Below the pieces are notes generated by a model that was given only the letters and a program-made list of their open reading frames with translations, did no database searches and was not told the DNA's origin. The position numbers and the translations under genes were made by a program. Below, piece by piece: positions 8,060-15,425 of a stretch of DNA of 47,867 nt. The DNA lies in assembly GCA_038327995.1 (NCBI GenBank), contig JBBQLP010000019.1, positions 1 to 47,867 on the forward strand, given 5' to 3'. How positions within the stretch are numbered: the stretch's first letter is position 1; each line of letters opens with the position of its first letter. This DNA is from CAIOYC01 sp038327995. GTDB taxonomy: Bacteria; Pseudomonadota; Alphaproteobacteria; Caulobacterales; Caulobacteraceae.

Positions 8060-8563
8060 TTACCCGTGCTTGGCCGCAAGATTGACCGTCTGTTCGGCGA
8101 GCGCGGTCGCGAATTCGTCCGCCTGATAGATATCTCCGGTCATGGCCCTCAGCTTTGCTTCGTCGGCGGACCGCCCTAACGCCCGGGCGTAGGCCTCGGC
8201 CGTACCGAAGCCCGCCAAACCATAATGAGACATGCGCTGGTATTGGGCCACGATGATCACGTCCCGCGCGTCGTCATCTCTGATGTGGGCATCGATGGCA
8301 TGCTTCTTAGCCTCCGCCACGAGACCCTCCATACCTTTGCAATGATCCTTGGAGTGTTTGCCGTCGGCCGTATCAATCAACATTTTCAGCGCTTCGGTGT
8401 GCTTGGCCACTCCCTTCGCTGAATTTTCGAGCATGGCCTTCAACCTCGGATTGCCGGCCTTGTGGGAAAGGTGTCTCAACGCCCCCTGCATCTGATCGTT
8501 CGCCGACCATAGGTCGCGAAGTTCGTCGATGTAGATTTCTTTAAGCGTTTCCGAACCGGACAT
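8060..8563 (-). CDS. YciE/YciF-type ferritin-like protein (DUF892)
   Basis: A 167-aa soluble helical protein of the YciE/YciF family, ferritin-like four-helix proteins linked to osmotic and general stress. Signature stretches are LKEIYIDELRDLWSANDQM near the N-terminus, then AKGVAKHTEALKML, IDAHIRDDDARDVIIVAQYQ and HYGLAGFGTAEAYARALG. The Glu/His residues in these helices are the usual metal ligands of the fold. ATG 8563 has AGGAGAG about 9 nt upstream and gives the family's usual N-terminus; the longer frame does not. It lies upstream of the host-attachment gene on the same strand. Confidence 0.88.
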   Translation of the reverse strand: MSGSETLKEIYIDELRDLWSANDQMQGALRHLSHKAGNPRLKAMLENSAKGVAKHTEALKMLIDTADGKHSKDHCKGMEGLVAEAKKHAIDAHIRDDDARDVIIVAQYQRMSHYGLAGFGTAEAYARALGRSADEAKLRAMTGDIYQADEFATALAEQTVNLAAKHG

Positions 8564-8981
8564 GGGTTGTTCTCTCCTCGATGTGACAGGTGAACCCAGC
8601 GCGAGCCGCTTCGTTCCGGATCGATGCGGCGCCACTCTAGCGGGTGGAGAAAAAGCTCACCGGGTGAAGGGCGGCTAGCGGACTCGTCATGAAACGAAGG
8701 GTCGCGCGGGCGCCGCCAAGTGCTCACGCCCGACGGGGAGCCCCGACAATTATTCGCCAAGGTCGCGAAAAGACCGGTCCCTTGGCGTCGAGCTACCGGA
8801 GTTGTTCGAACTCGACGATGCCCTTGTCCCTGGCCGTCCCCGGCGCCGGGAGATCGCCGAACTGGTTCGCATGCTCTCGGTGCAGGACGACCAGACCTTC
8901 GCCTCCATCTAAGAACTGGTCGCGATAGCCATTGGCCTCGCGAGATCCAAGATCAGTCGATCCTGATCGTACCGCCCACCG
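8564..8981. other. Intergenic region with a short possible coding relic
   Basis: About 420 bp without an intact gene. One plus-strand frame near 8780-8911 reads LPELFELDDALVPGRPRRRE followed by IAELVRMLSVQDDQTFASI and a stop. It looks like a protein C-terminus but has no start codon after the preceding stop, and no family was recognised. Confidence 0.3.
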
Positions 8982-9314
8982 CTAGTACTCCTCGGCAAGG
9001 ATGACGGTCAGCACTCGCCGCGTCACATGCGGATCGTCAGGATCCTCCGAACCGCCTGACAGGGCCAAGTCATAGTAGTCAATCTTGAACAGGATGGTGC
9101 GGCCGGCCACGGTCAGGGTCGCGCAATCGTGCTCGCCCCAAGGATCATTGTCGGAGTTGAAGGCGCCGAAGCCGGCGACGGCTGACAGAACTTCCAGCAC
9201 GCCGGCATCTCCGAGCCCGGTGATACCCGATGTGATGTGGATCGAACCACCGAGACCGCCGCACCGAAGCGCGTCATTCAACCGGCAAATACGGCAGGCG
9301 CGATCATCGTCCAT
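8982..9314 (-). CDS. DUF3768 family protein
   Basis: This 110-aa protein of unknown function matches DUF3768: a Cys pair near the start (CRICRLNDALR), GGSIHITSGITGLG, then DNDPWGEHDCATL and FKIDYYDLAL, ending in VLTVILAEEY. DUF3768 genes are typical of plasmids and integrative elements of alphaproteobacteria. ATG 9314 overlaps the end of the upstream gene by 11 bp and has GAGG at a suitable distance, so it is translationally coupled to it. It is the last gene of the minus-strand accessory cluster. Confidence 0.85.
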   Translation of the reverse strand: MDDDRACRICRLNDALRCGGLGGSIHITSGITGLGDAGVLEVLSAVAGFGAFNSDNDPWGEHDCATLTVAGRTILFKIDYYDLALSGGSEDPDDPHVTRRVLTVILAEEY

Positions 9315-9534
9315 GGGGCGCCTCGGTCTGGCCAGGGTCGAGGAACGCGTCGGGCGCGGCCTCGTCAGTGAGACACGCAATGATCCAGGCCGTGCCGCCT
9401 TCGTCGCTCTCGTCTGGCCCGGCCCCGAAGGCATAGACGCGAAACGCCTTGGGCGGCTCGCCATCCAGCACCGCCATAACCCGCCAGTGGGAAGGGTTTT
9501 CCTCCAAGAGGATCATCAGATCGTCGATGATCAT
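9304..9534 (-). CDS. Small hypothetical protein (76 aa) of the accessory cluster
   Basis: The protein begins MIIDDLMILLEENPSHWRVM and contains RVYAFGAGPDESDEGGTAWI; it is small, acidic and soluble. No known function. GCGGAGGCC sits 8 nt before the ATG. The start overlaps the stop of the preceding gene (ATGA-type, at 9534) and its end overlaps DUF3768, so three genes form a tightly coupled unit. Such small acidic proteins commonly accompany DUF3768 in mobile elements. Confidence 0.75.
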   Translation of the reverse strand: MIIDDLMILLEENPSHWRVMAVLDGEPPKAFRVYAFGAGPDESDEGGTAWIIACLTDEAAPDAFLDPGQTEAPHGR

Positions 9535-9776
9535 CAGCCGGCCTCCGCAAGGCCGGGATCGGCGAAGCCGAATTCCAGCGCCATAGTCAGGCCATCGGCC
9601 GCGAAGGTCGGCGGCTCGTTTGCCCCGGACGCTTTCAAGGCATCCAGGATGCGTTGCCGAGGCTTGAGATCGACGGTGACGGCCACCTGATCGCCGGTGG
9701 TATGATCGATCCCGATCACGGTGACGGTGGGGCCATCTTCGACGACGTAGAGGATGTTCAAGGTTAGAGGCGTCAT
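9534..9776 (-). CDS. Small hypothetical protein (80 aa) of the accessory cluster
   Basis: Begins MTPLTLNILYVVEDGPTVTV with IGIDHTTGDQVAVTVDLKPR and ends acidic; probably a small beta-rich domain. Function unknown. ATG 9776 is preferred to the in-frame ATG at 9797 because AAAGGA lies 6 nt upstream of it. It is first in the three-gene coupled unit ending with DUF3768 and lies 103 bp downstream of the tyrosine recombinase on the same strand. Confidence 0.7.
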   Translation of the reverse strand: MTPLTLNILYVVEDGPTVTVIGIDHTTGDQVAVTVDLKPRQRILDALKASGANEPPTFAADGLTMALEFGFADPGLAEAG

Positions 9777-9879
9777 GGGGTGTCCTTTGGAAGGCACGCA
9801 TGGTGAAGCTGCCGACCTCCTGGGAGAGGTCGGGGAAGAAGCTCGGGGCGCGCGCCGAAGCTCAGCGGTGAGGGCGTTT

Positions 9880-10455
9880 TCAGATCAGGGCGACGAGCTT
9901 GCGCTGGGCGTCGGTGTCGCCATCGATGTAGCGTTGGGTGGTCTCGATCGAGCGGTGGCCGGCGAGCATCTGAACATCGCGCAATGAGCCACCGGCCCGG
10001 TGCGCCAGACGTGCGGCGCGGGTGATGAAGGTTCGCCGGCCGCTGTGCGAAGAACACCCCTTGAGGTCCAGGGCCGCGCACATGGCGATGAACCAGTTGA
10101 CAATGGAGTTGGGGACCATGGCCCCGCCCCTGGCGGAGCGCACCACCGGCCCCCGCGCCTCGCCAGCGCTCCACAAGGCCCTCAAGGCGGCTCGCAGGTC
10201 TGGGTGAAGGGGTATGCGCCGCCCCGAGCCCTTCTTGGCCGCACGGTCGGCGAGTTCGATGCGATCAGACACCCGCCCCCGCGCATCCAGGACCATCGGC
10301 CAGGTCAGCTTGGCGATCTCGGCGGCGCGCAGGCCCGCCTTCACCGACAAGAGGACGATGACGCGGTCGCGCTCTGGGCTGGAAGATCGGGCCGCGTAGG
10401 CGAGCATCCGCCGGATCGCATGAGGCGTGACGGTCTTGGCCTGGCGTCCAGCCAT
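9880..10455 (-). CDS. Short tyrosine recombinase (191 aa, catalytic domain only)
   Basis: Carries the catalytic set of phage-integrase-type recombinases: Arg43 (SVKAGLRAAEIAKLTW), a Lys on the beta-hairpin near 75, HxxR at 137-140 (SSHSGRRTFITR), His167 (AGHRS) and Tyr176 (TTQRYIDGD). At 191 aa it lacks the N-terminal core-binding domain of full-length integrases, which suggests resolution or inversion within a mobile element rather than classical phage integration. Start ATG 10455 has GGGGAGAG upstream and lies 4 bp after the previous stop, so it is part of the operon from 12969. Its first 12 codons are nearly identical to those of the Cys-rich gene at 11916. Confidence 0.85.
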   Translation of the reverse strand: MAGRQAKTVTPHAIRRMLAYAARSSSPERDRVIVLLSVKAGLRAAEIAKLTWPMVLDARGRVSDRIELADRAAKKGSGRRIPLHPDLRAALRALWSAGEARGPVVRSARGGAMVPNSIVNWFIAMCAALDLKGCSSHSGRRTFITRAARLAHRAGGSLRDVQMLAGHRSIETTQRYIDGDTDAQRKLVALI

Positions 10456-10459
10456 GGCG
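10423..10459 (-). repeat. 37-bp direct repeat, copy 1 (start of the recombinase gene)
   Basis: This copy matches 11884-11920 at 35 of 37 positions and covers the bases around the start codon plus the first 11 codons of the recombinase (MAGRQAKTVTP). It sits in the same orientation and same frame as copy 2. Confidence 0.85.
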
Positions 10460-10855
10460 TCACTCTCCCCGGGTTTGGGCGAAGGGAACCACCGGCAGGT
10501 TGGCCGCCGCCACGGCCGCTTCCATCGCGTCCCACAAAGGCGACTGCCAACCACCCATCGTCCGCGCCCAATGGACAAGCGGGCCGGCGAAGCGGCGAAA
10601 GTCGATCTCGGCCACGTGGACCGTGGCGCGCTCCGGGTCGATGTCTTCGTCGTGATGTCCAGGCTCTCGATCGTTGTCCACGTGACATTGGTCCAGCGCC
10701 TGGGTCACCGCTTCATCGGCGTTGGAGGCCCAGCCTTCCCACCCGTAGCCGGTGTCGCGGGGATCGTCGTAGTAGTCGGGCGAGACCTTGACGAACCACG
10801 GTAGGCGGATCGCCGCTTCGCCGGGCACAGATGGTTCAATTGTTGTGATCGACAT
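10460..10855 (-). CDS. Hypothetical protein of the accessory cluster (131 aa)
   Basis: Begins MSITTIEPSVPGEAAIRLPW and contains VKVSPDYYDDPRDTGYGWEG, WASNADEAVTQALDQCHVDN and an acidic His/Asp-rich middle. Soluble, no signal peptide, no family recognised. A perfect ribosome binding site (AAGGAGGAAG) precedes ATG 10855, whose first base overlaps the upstream stop codon. Together with the neighbouring Cys-rich gene it forms the segment bracketed by the two 37-bp repeats. Confidence 0.75.
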   Translation of the reverse strand: MSITTIEPSVPGEAAIRLPWFVKVSPDYYDDPRDTGYGWEGWASNADEAVTQALDQCHVDNDREPGHHDEDIDPERATVHVAEIDFRRFAGPLVHWARTMGGWQSPLWDAMEAAVAAANLPVVPFAQTRGE

Positions 10856-11916
10856 TACTTCCTCCTTCGAGACGCTGCGAATTGAATGAGCGGAGCGCGC
10901 GCACACGACGCTCCCAGGGCGCAGTCGGGATCTTCGCAGCCTTTGCGGTCGTCGATCCTGACCCCGTTGCACCGGCCCTGATGGTCGAGCGCACAGAACC
11001 GCCAGATCGCGTGCTGGACGAACCTGGGAAATTCGCGCGGGTAGTCTGGGTTGAACCGGCGAGCGTCGATCTGGCCGGATAGGCGCCGCAGCAGCTCCGC
11101 ACAGCCTGCCGGCCCATAGCAGCCGTCCCCATAAGAGTGTGGGGCGCCGAGCGAGGCGAGCAGGCCCGTGCGGCAAAGCCAGTTGTGGACGAGGGTGTCG
11201 ATGGCGATCATCCCGCCGCCGGCGGCGACCCACCGCTCCCGGCTGGCGTCCGCGCCGATCAGCAAGTCGGACAAAGCCATGCTGAGCACCTTGTCGGATA
11301 CGCAGAAGACGCCCTTCAACGGGTCGACGACGGCGGCCCCGAGACGAAGAACCCGGTCTCTGGCGGGCGGCCGGTCGGCCTCCAGCAAACGCCGGTCGAT
11401 CCAGCCAATCAGGTCGTCGCCGCAGAGGTCGCGCACGAACAGGCGCAAGCTGTAGGCCGTCTGGTTGAGGCGGCCGTTGCGCAGGTCGTGGCGCGGCAAA
11501 GGACAGCCGGCCCGGTGATCCAGCTCTCCACATGTCCGCGACCCCTTGCGGTAACCGCACCCCTTGAAATCCGAGAACGAAGCCAGCTTGGGGCACCGGG
11601 CGTCGGCGAGCTCTGCGGTGACTTGGCCGTGGGTCACCCCTCCGCCGCGCGCCCAATAGGCCTTGGCGACCTGATTGGAGATCCCTTGGTAGCTGAAGAC
11701 CTCTATCAGCCAGTCGAACACCGGCCCGTCTTGGTGACGTTGGACGGCCTCGGCGACACCGTTTGCGACGAACCGCGCGCGGGCGTCATCGACGAACGAC
11801 CTGTCGCCGGCAATCTCGCAGACCCGTTCGACGAGATTGCGGGCGCCGTCTGCCGTGAGCGCGGACCTAGTGGGAAATGGCGTAGGCGTGACGGTCTTGC
11901 CCTGGCGTCCTGCCAT
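10855..11916 (-). CDS. Cys-rich conserved hypothetical protein (353 aa) of the accessory cluster
   Basis: Soluble protein of 353 aa. Cysteines cluster in two places: at about 108-140 (CPKLASFSDFKGCGYRKG, then CGELDHRAGC) and near the C-terminus (CNGVRIDDRKGCEDPDCALG, then CARAP), suggesting metal or Fe-S binding. The middle has DKVLSMALSDLLIGAD and MIAIDTLVHNWLCRTG, helical sequence that faintly recalls helix-hairpin-helix DNA glycosylases; this is speculation. Start ATG 11916 has AAGGAGG 9 nt upstream, and the first codons (MAGRQGKTVTP) match the recombinase start. It is in the operon between the nitrilase-fold gene and the 131-aa gene. Function unknown. Confidence 0.75.
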   Translation of the reverse strand: MAGRQGKTVTPTPFPTRSALTADGARNLVERVCEIAGDRSFVDDARARFVANGVAEAVQRHQDGPVFDWLIEVFSYQGISNQVAKAYWARGGGVTHGQVTAELADARCPKLASFSDFKGCGYRKGSRTCGELDHRAGCPLPRHDLRNGRLNQTAYSLRLFVRDLCGDDLIGWIDRRLLEADRPPARDRVLRLGAAVVDPLKGVFCVSDKVLSMALSDLLIGADASRERWVAAGGGMIAIDTLVHNWLCRTGLLASLGAPHSYGDGCYGPAGCAELLRRLSGQIDARRFNPDYPREFPRFVQHAIWRFCALDHQGRCNGVRIDDRKGCEDPDCALGASCARAPLIQFAASRRRK

Positions 11917-11920
11917 GGCG
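11884..11920 (-). repeat. 37-bp direct repeat, copy 2 (start of the Cys-rich gene)
   Basis: This copy spans the start codon and first 11 codons (MAGRQGKTVTP) of the Cys-rich gene. It differs from copy 1 at two bases. The distance between the copies is 1461 bp, which contains exactly the Cys-rich and 131-aa genes. Confidence 0.85.
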
Positions 11921-11946
11921 TTGGTCCTCCTTAAGTGAGAATGAAA

Positions 11947-12969
11947 TCAGCCGCCGCGGTCTGGGTGGCCGTCGAACATGCGAACGACGGCGGCGAGGGC
12001 GGCCGAGCCGGGAACCTCGATGTAGCGGGCGAATATCGCCTGCGACTTGTGGGCAGTCCGGTGCAGACCCTGAAGAAGGTGGGCCGCTGGCACGTAGGAA
12101 CTGGCCAGGGTGGAATGCATGGGGTCGCCCTCATCCGGCAACCAATCTCGGTAGTGGGCCGCGCCCACCGCCAGACCACCGCCAAGGCCCGCGCTTACGC
12201 TGGCGATCCCATGGCGTTGCCAACGTGTGTCTCGCCCCGGCCGCTCGAAGCCATGCACGGCGATCAGGGCGAACTTGGGCTCCTCACTAAGAACCAGGCC
12301 CGTGAACCTCTCGAGGAGACCGTCGCGTTCCTTGGCTGTGGTCAGACGGCCACCGCCACCTTCGGCCAAGTAGCGCATAGATGCGCGCCTCGACGTGGGT
12401 CCCCGCGCGATCTCGCTGAACACGAAGGCGTCGTAGCAAACCAGCAGCAAGGCCCGCCCGCCGTTGGGCAAGTCCACGATGCGGGCCGGGTCATCGGCGT
12501 CGGGGCGGAAAATCAGGTAGGGCCGCTTCTTCGTGAGCGCCGTGTCCCCTCCCGAAGGAAACACCTTCCTCGCCGAGCCCACGATGCGGTCGCCCTGCCA
12601 GGCGGCGACGAACTGATCGCCCGAGAACCCCCGCGCGACGCGTCGGGTGTCTATGCCGATGACCAGGAGAGCTCCCGACTTCAGCGCCAATTGCTCCGCG
12701 GCCTTGCGGCAATCAAAGGCGATCGAAGACCCTTCGATGGCCCGCGCCCGTCCGGCGCTGTCGAGCGGTCCAAGCGCCGCTTCGAGGCGAAAGAAGCCAG
12801 CGGGCAGCAGCAGGGCGTCAAACGGCCCCACGGGGTCCGCAAAACAGAGTTTCTCGACGATCCAGTTGAGCAGCCGCCCCCGGCCTTCGTTTTGATCGGG
12901 GCGCTTGGCGTGCGCGCCCAGAACATGCACGCTGGCAAGGCGCGGCAGCCTTGTGCGCGGTCGCGACAT
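11947..12969 (-). CDS. Nitrilase-fold (carbon-nitrogen hydrolase-like) protein lacking the catalytic Glu
   Basis: At 340 aa, its strands and motifs follow the carbon-nitrogen hydrolase order: FDALLLPAGFF at 50-60 (where active enzymes have LPE), a middle ALKSGALLVIGID, AAWQGDRIVGSARKVFP with Lys135 and ALLLVCYDAF with Cys178. Lys and Cys of the Glu-Lys-Cys triad are present, but the Glu position is Ala57. The C-terminal third is longer than in typical amidases. It may be a non-amidase scaffold or a divergent enzyme. It is the first gene of the accessory operon, with a sigma-70-like promoter about 30 bp upstream. The family call is by motif pattern only. Confidence 0.5.
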   Translation of the reverse strand: MSRPRTRLPRLASVHVLGAHAKRPDQNEGRGRLLNWIVEKLCFADPVGPFDALLLPAGFFRLEAALGPLDSAGRARAIEGSSIAFDCRKAAEQLALKSGALLVIGIDTRRVARGFSGDQFVAAWQGDRIVGSARKVFPSGGDTALTKKRPYLIFRPDADDPARIVDLPNGGRALLLVCYDAFVFSEIARGPTSRRASMRYLAEGGGGRLTTAKERDGLLERFTGLVLSEEPKFALIAVHGFERPGRDTRWQRHGIASVSAGLGGGLAVGAAHYRDWLPDEGDPMHSTLASSYVPAAHLLQGLHRTAHKSQAIFARYIEVPGSAALAAVVRMFDGHPDRGG

Positions 12970-12993
12970 GGGCCAGCCTCAGGTTTTTGGGGT

Positions 12994-13029
12994 TATGGTT
13001 CACCATACCACGATGGTCGGCTATGTCAA
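12994..13029 (-). promoter_or_regulatory. Promoter with overlapping operator for the accessory operon
   Basis: On the minus strand a perfect -35 TTGACA (13029-13024) is followed after 16 bp by a -10-like TATGGT (13007-13002), 33 bp before the ATG at 12969. The -10 lies inside a palindrome, TATGGTTCACCATA read on the plus strand (12994-13007). The half-site ATGGT occurs three times in alternating orientation (12995-12999, 13002-13006 inverted, 13013-13017). This layout suggests repression by a dimeric regulator, which is not encoded next to it. Confidence 0.65.
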
Positions 13030-13263
13030 CTAAGACGCTGATTACAATGAATATTCCACGCTGTCATCTTCCGACCAGCGGACCGCTCACCGAGTTTTCT
13101 TAGGTACTTTCGGAAGGCGCCTTCATCAACGTGTCCGCAGCCCTTGTGAGCTCTCCCCCTCGGCCTTGGAATAGGATCAACACCACCACGGTTACGGAGC
13201 GGATCAGGCCCGGTGGCATTTTTGGCCCCACAGCGGACTTTGAGAAGGTCTCAGTTGGGTGCA

Positions 13264-13418
13264 GGCTGTGTAAAAACGCCGAAGTGCGAGCAAGCTGAGG
13301 CATGGGCGTGCAGCCAGGACGGCGCGGAGCATTTTTCGATGCGCCAAGGTGTTTGGCGGACGGCCCCCGCGACAAAATATTCTACAGGTTCTTTGAGGGA
13401 CTGAGTTTTTCCACAACC
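13264..13418. repeat. Short inverted-repeat-bounded element (possible MITE or insertion-sequence remnant)
   Basis: 13264-13277 (GGCTGTGTAAAAAC) and 13405-13418 (GTTTTTCCACAACC) are inverted repeats matching at 12 of 14 positions and bounding 155 bp. Ends of the form GTTTTTCCACA are common in insertion sequences. The interior minus-strand frame (ALRRFYTACTQLRPSQSP) recalls a transposase tail but is not intact. The surrounding 13030-13490 holds no gene. Confidence 0.4.
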
Positions 13419-13493
13419 TCGGTGGTGAGCGGACAGTTTGCCTTTGGCGCCTAAGGCAAGAAAATATCCGAGAGAGAGTAGAGATTGTTCCGT

Positions 13494-13964
13494 TCAAGCC
13501 AGACGCTGAACGAATGCGGTGAGTTGGTCGATCGTGGTTCCCCAGCCCTGTTGGAACCCCATCTCTTTATGCTTTTTGCTGTCGGCGACATTCTTGTGCA
13601 GGACGCGAGCTGAGTAGCGGGTGCCGCGTCCTTCCGCCTCAAAGCTTATGATGGCAGTCAATGCCATCCATGGTTCTGCTGGACGCCATTCTTCAGTCAG
13701 GACCGTCGTCCAGACAAGCCGGGCCTCGGGTACGATCTCCAGAAAGCAGCCCTCGACGTGCGGCTGAAATTCGCCGACGCCCTCACGCATCTGCGTCTCG
13801 AAACCGCCCCCGGGGCGGAGGTCCAGCTTGATCACTCTGCATTCGATCGGGGCGGGTATCCACCACTCTGCCAAATGCTCGGGGGTGCTCCACGCTTTCC
13901 AGACCATGGCTGGCGGAGCGTTGATGAAGCGCGTGATGGTAAGTTCGGGTTTTTCAATTGGCAT
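13494..13964 (-). CDS. SRPBCC/AHSA1-domain protein
   Basis: This 156-aa member of the SRPBCC (START-like) superfamily, AHSA1 subgroup, has a helix-grip fold that binds hydrophobic ligands. It has the usual opening LTITRFINAPPAMVWKAWST followed by HLAEWWIP, then RPGGGFETQM and the closing long helix GWGTTIDQLTAFVQRL. Start ATG 13964 has AGGAAGA 8 nt upstream and overlaps the ArsR-type gene by 11 bp, making a two-gene operon. ArsR-type regulators fused to or paired with AHSA1 proteins are a common arrangement; the ligand is unknown. Confidence 0.85.
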   Translation of the reverse strand: MPIEKPELTITRFINAPPAMVWKAWSTPEHLAEWWIPAPIECRVIKLDLRPGGGFETQMREGVGEFQPHVEGCFLEIVPEARLVWTTVLTEEWRPAEPWMALTAIISFEAEGRGTRYSARVLHKNVADSKKHKEMGFQQGWGTTIDQLTAFVQRLA

Positions 13965-14304
13965 CTTCAATCTTCCTGGACATTTGGGTTTCGACATAGT
14001 CGGCAAGCCGATCCGTTCTAGCCTGCCAAACTTCGCGTTGTTCGGAGAGCCAGGTCTCGGCGGCGGTCAGATGCGCGGTGTTCACCCGGCAGGTGCGGAC
14101 GCGGCCGATCTTCTCGGAGCTGATCAGACCATCCTGCTCAAGAACCCGGAGGTGTTTCATGAAGGATGGCAGACCCATTGCGAACGGCGCCGCCAATTCC
14201 GTGACCGCCGCAGGACCCTTGGTAAGCCTGCCAACCACCGCCCGCCTGGTCGGATCGGCGAGGGCATGGAAGGCTGCGTCGAGGGACGATCTATTGTTTT
14301 CCAT
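13954..14304 (-). CDS. ArsR-family winged-helix transcriptional regulator
   Basis: A 116-aa dimeric regulator. The family signature is FHALADPTRRAVVGRL followed by a winged helix with recognition helix around GLPSFMKHLRVLEQDGLI and the wing SSEKIGRVRTCRVN. It lacks the CVC metal-binding motif of the arsenic sensor, so it probably belongs to the non-metal subgroup that pairs with AHSA1 proteins. ATG 14304 gives the standard N-terminus. It is the first gene of the operon and likely autoregulates, with CATATAGT just upstream of the start as a possible -10. Confidence 0.85.
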   Translation of the reverse strand: MENNRSSLDAAFHALADPTRRAVVGRLTKGPAAVTELAAPFAMGLPSFMKHLRVLEQDGLISSEKIGRVRTCRVNTAHLTAAETWLSEQREVWQARTDRLADYVETQMSRKIEDAN

Positions 14305-14698
14305 ACGGAGAACTATATGCAAAAGTGTGCTGTTAGCAAACCGATAAAAACCGGGCGTTTCACGGCAGCTATCTGGCGAATCCAAAGGTGACAGTAACGT
14401 CTGCCTTGGGTGGAGAGCGGTCATTCCTAATCGATTTCGCGGCGGCTATGCGCAAGTCGCCATGGTATCGAAAGGCCGCAGGCAATTCGGTGGCTGCGAG
14501 AAAGATATGGAGCGCCGACTACGGAGGGGTAAACCAACCGCGAGGCACTGTTTGGGGTCGAAATCTGCGGAAACACTTTGGGCCGAATCGGGGGGCGGCC
14601 TGACAGTGGAGACCCGGCGTTGTCGCAAAATGGGGCCCGCAATAGAGTGTCGGGCGCGCGATCGAGCAGCAGCCAGGGATGGAGCGTGGCAGAGGCAA
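14305..14698. other. Divergent intergenic region
   Basis: A 394-bp gap between the divergent ArsR-type and GNAT genes. Open frames through it are Arg-rich with no similarity and no ribosome binding site. It presumably contains the two promoters. Confidence 0.4.
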
Positions 14699-15223
14699 AT
14701 GGACCGTCCTGACTTTCAGCCAGTCTTGACCAGCGAACGGGTCGAGATCCGGCCGATCCGCGCGGACGACTGGGACGGCATGTTCGCGGCGGCGGCGGAT
14801 CCGCTGATCTGGGAACTCCACCCGGTCCGCGACCGGTACAAGGAGCCCCAATTTCGCGCATTCTTCGACGAGGCCCTCGCGTCCCGGATGGCGTTCACCA
14901 TCCTCGACAGGCGCACGGGAAAGATCATTGGAACAAGCCGATATCACGATTATCGGCCCGATCTTGGCGAATTGGAGATCGGCTGGACCTTCCTGGCCAG
15001 ATCTCATTGGGGCGGTCCGTACAACCGCGAGATCAAGCAGATGATGCTGGCCCATGCGTTTCAGTTCGTGGACACGGCCATCTTCATGGTCGGCAAAACC
15101 AATTGGCGTTCGCAGCGGGCGATGGAGAAGATCGGTGGGATCAGGCGACCGTATCTTCGCGACCGCGCCTATCACGGCGTCACGACGCCCCATGTCGTCT
15201 ATGAGATCATAAACCCGCGATGA
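14699..15223 (+). CDS. GNAT-family N-acetyltransferase (RimJ/RimL type)
   Basis: At 174 aa this resembles the RimJ/RimL subgroup of GNAT enzymes, which transfer acetyl from acetyl-CoA to an amine. Seen are the N-terminal strand LTSERVEIRPIRADDWDGM, the central KIIGTSRYHDYRPDLGELEI with GWTFLARSHWGGPYN (pyrophosphate-loop region) and the terminal TNWRSQRAMEKIG. The substrate is unknown. The ATG at 14699 is the family-like start, with AGAGG closely upstream; the frame is open further up but reads as non-coding. Confidence 0.85.
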   Translation: MDRPDFQPVLTSERVEIRPIRADDWDGMFAAAADPLIWELHPVRDRYKEPQFRAFFDEALASRMAFTILDRRTGKIIGTSRYHDYRPDLGELEIGWTFLARSHWGGPYNREIKQMMLAHAFQFVDTAIFMVGKTNWRSQRAMEKIGGIRRPYLRDRAYHGVTTPHVVYEIINPR

Positions 15224-15425
15224 TCTAGTTCGCCCCCATGACGGCGTCCCCAGACCCACTTAGCAGCCGCTCGGGGTCGATGTTTGCCATTTCGACCATG
15301 CCGGGAAGCGGGCGCTCGCAGAAACCGCCACCAAGCGGACGCTCCGATCGTCGCATAGGGGTGGGAAACGGACGCCGGCAAGCGTCGGCCGCCTGTCGTT
15401 TGACGACCGCCCCCGCCGGCGTGGT

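Noticed and set aside
8780..8911. Short frame reading LPELFELDDALVPGRPRRRE as a gene
   Set aside because: No start codon after the upstream stop and no family; kept only as a possible relic in the intergenic entry.
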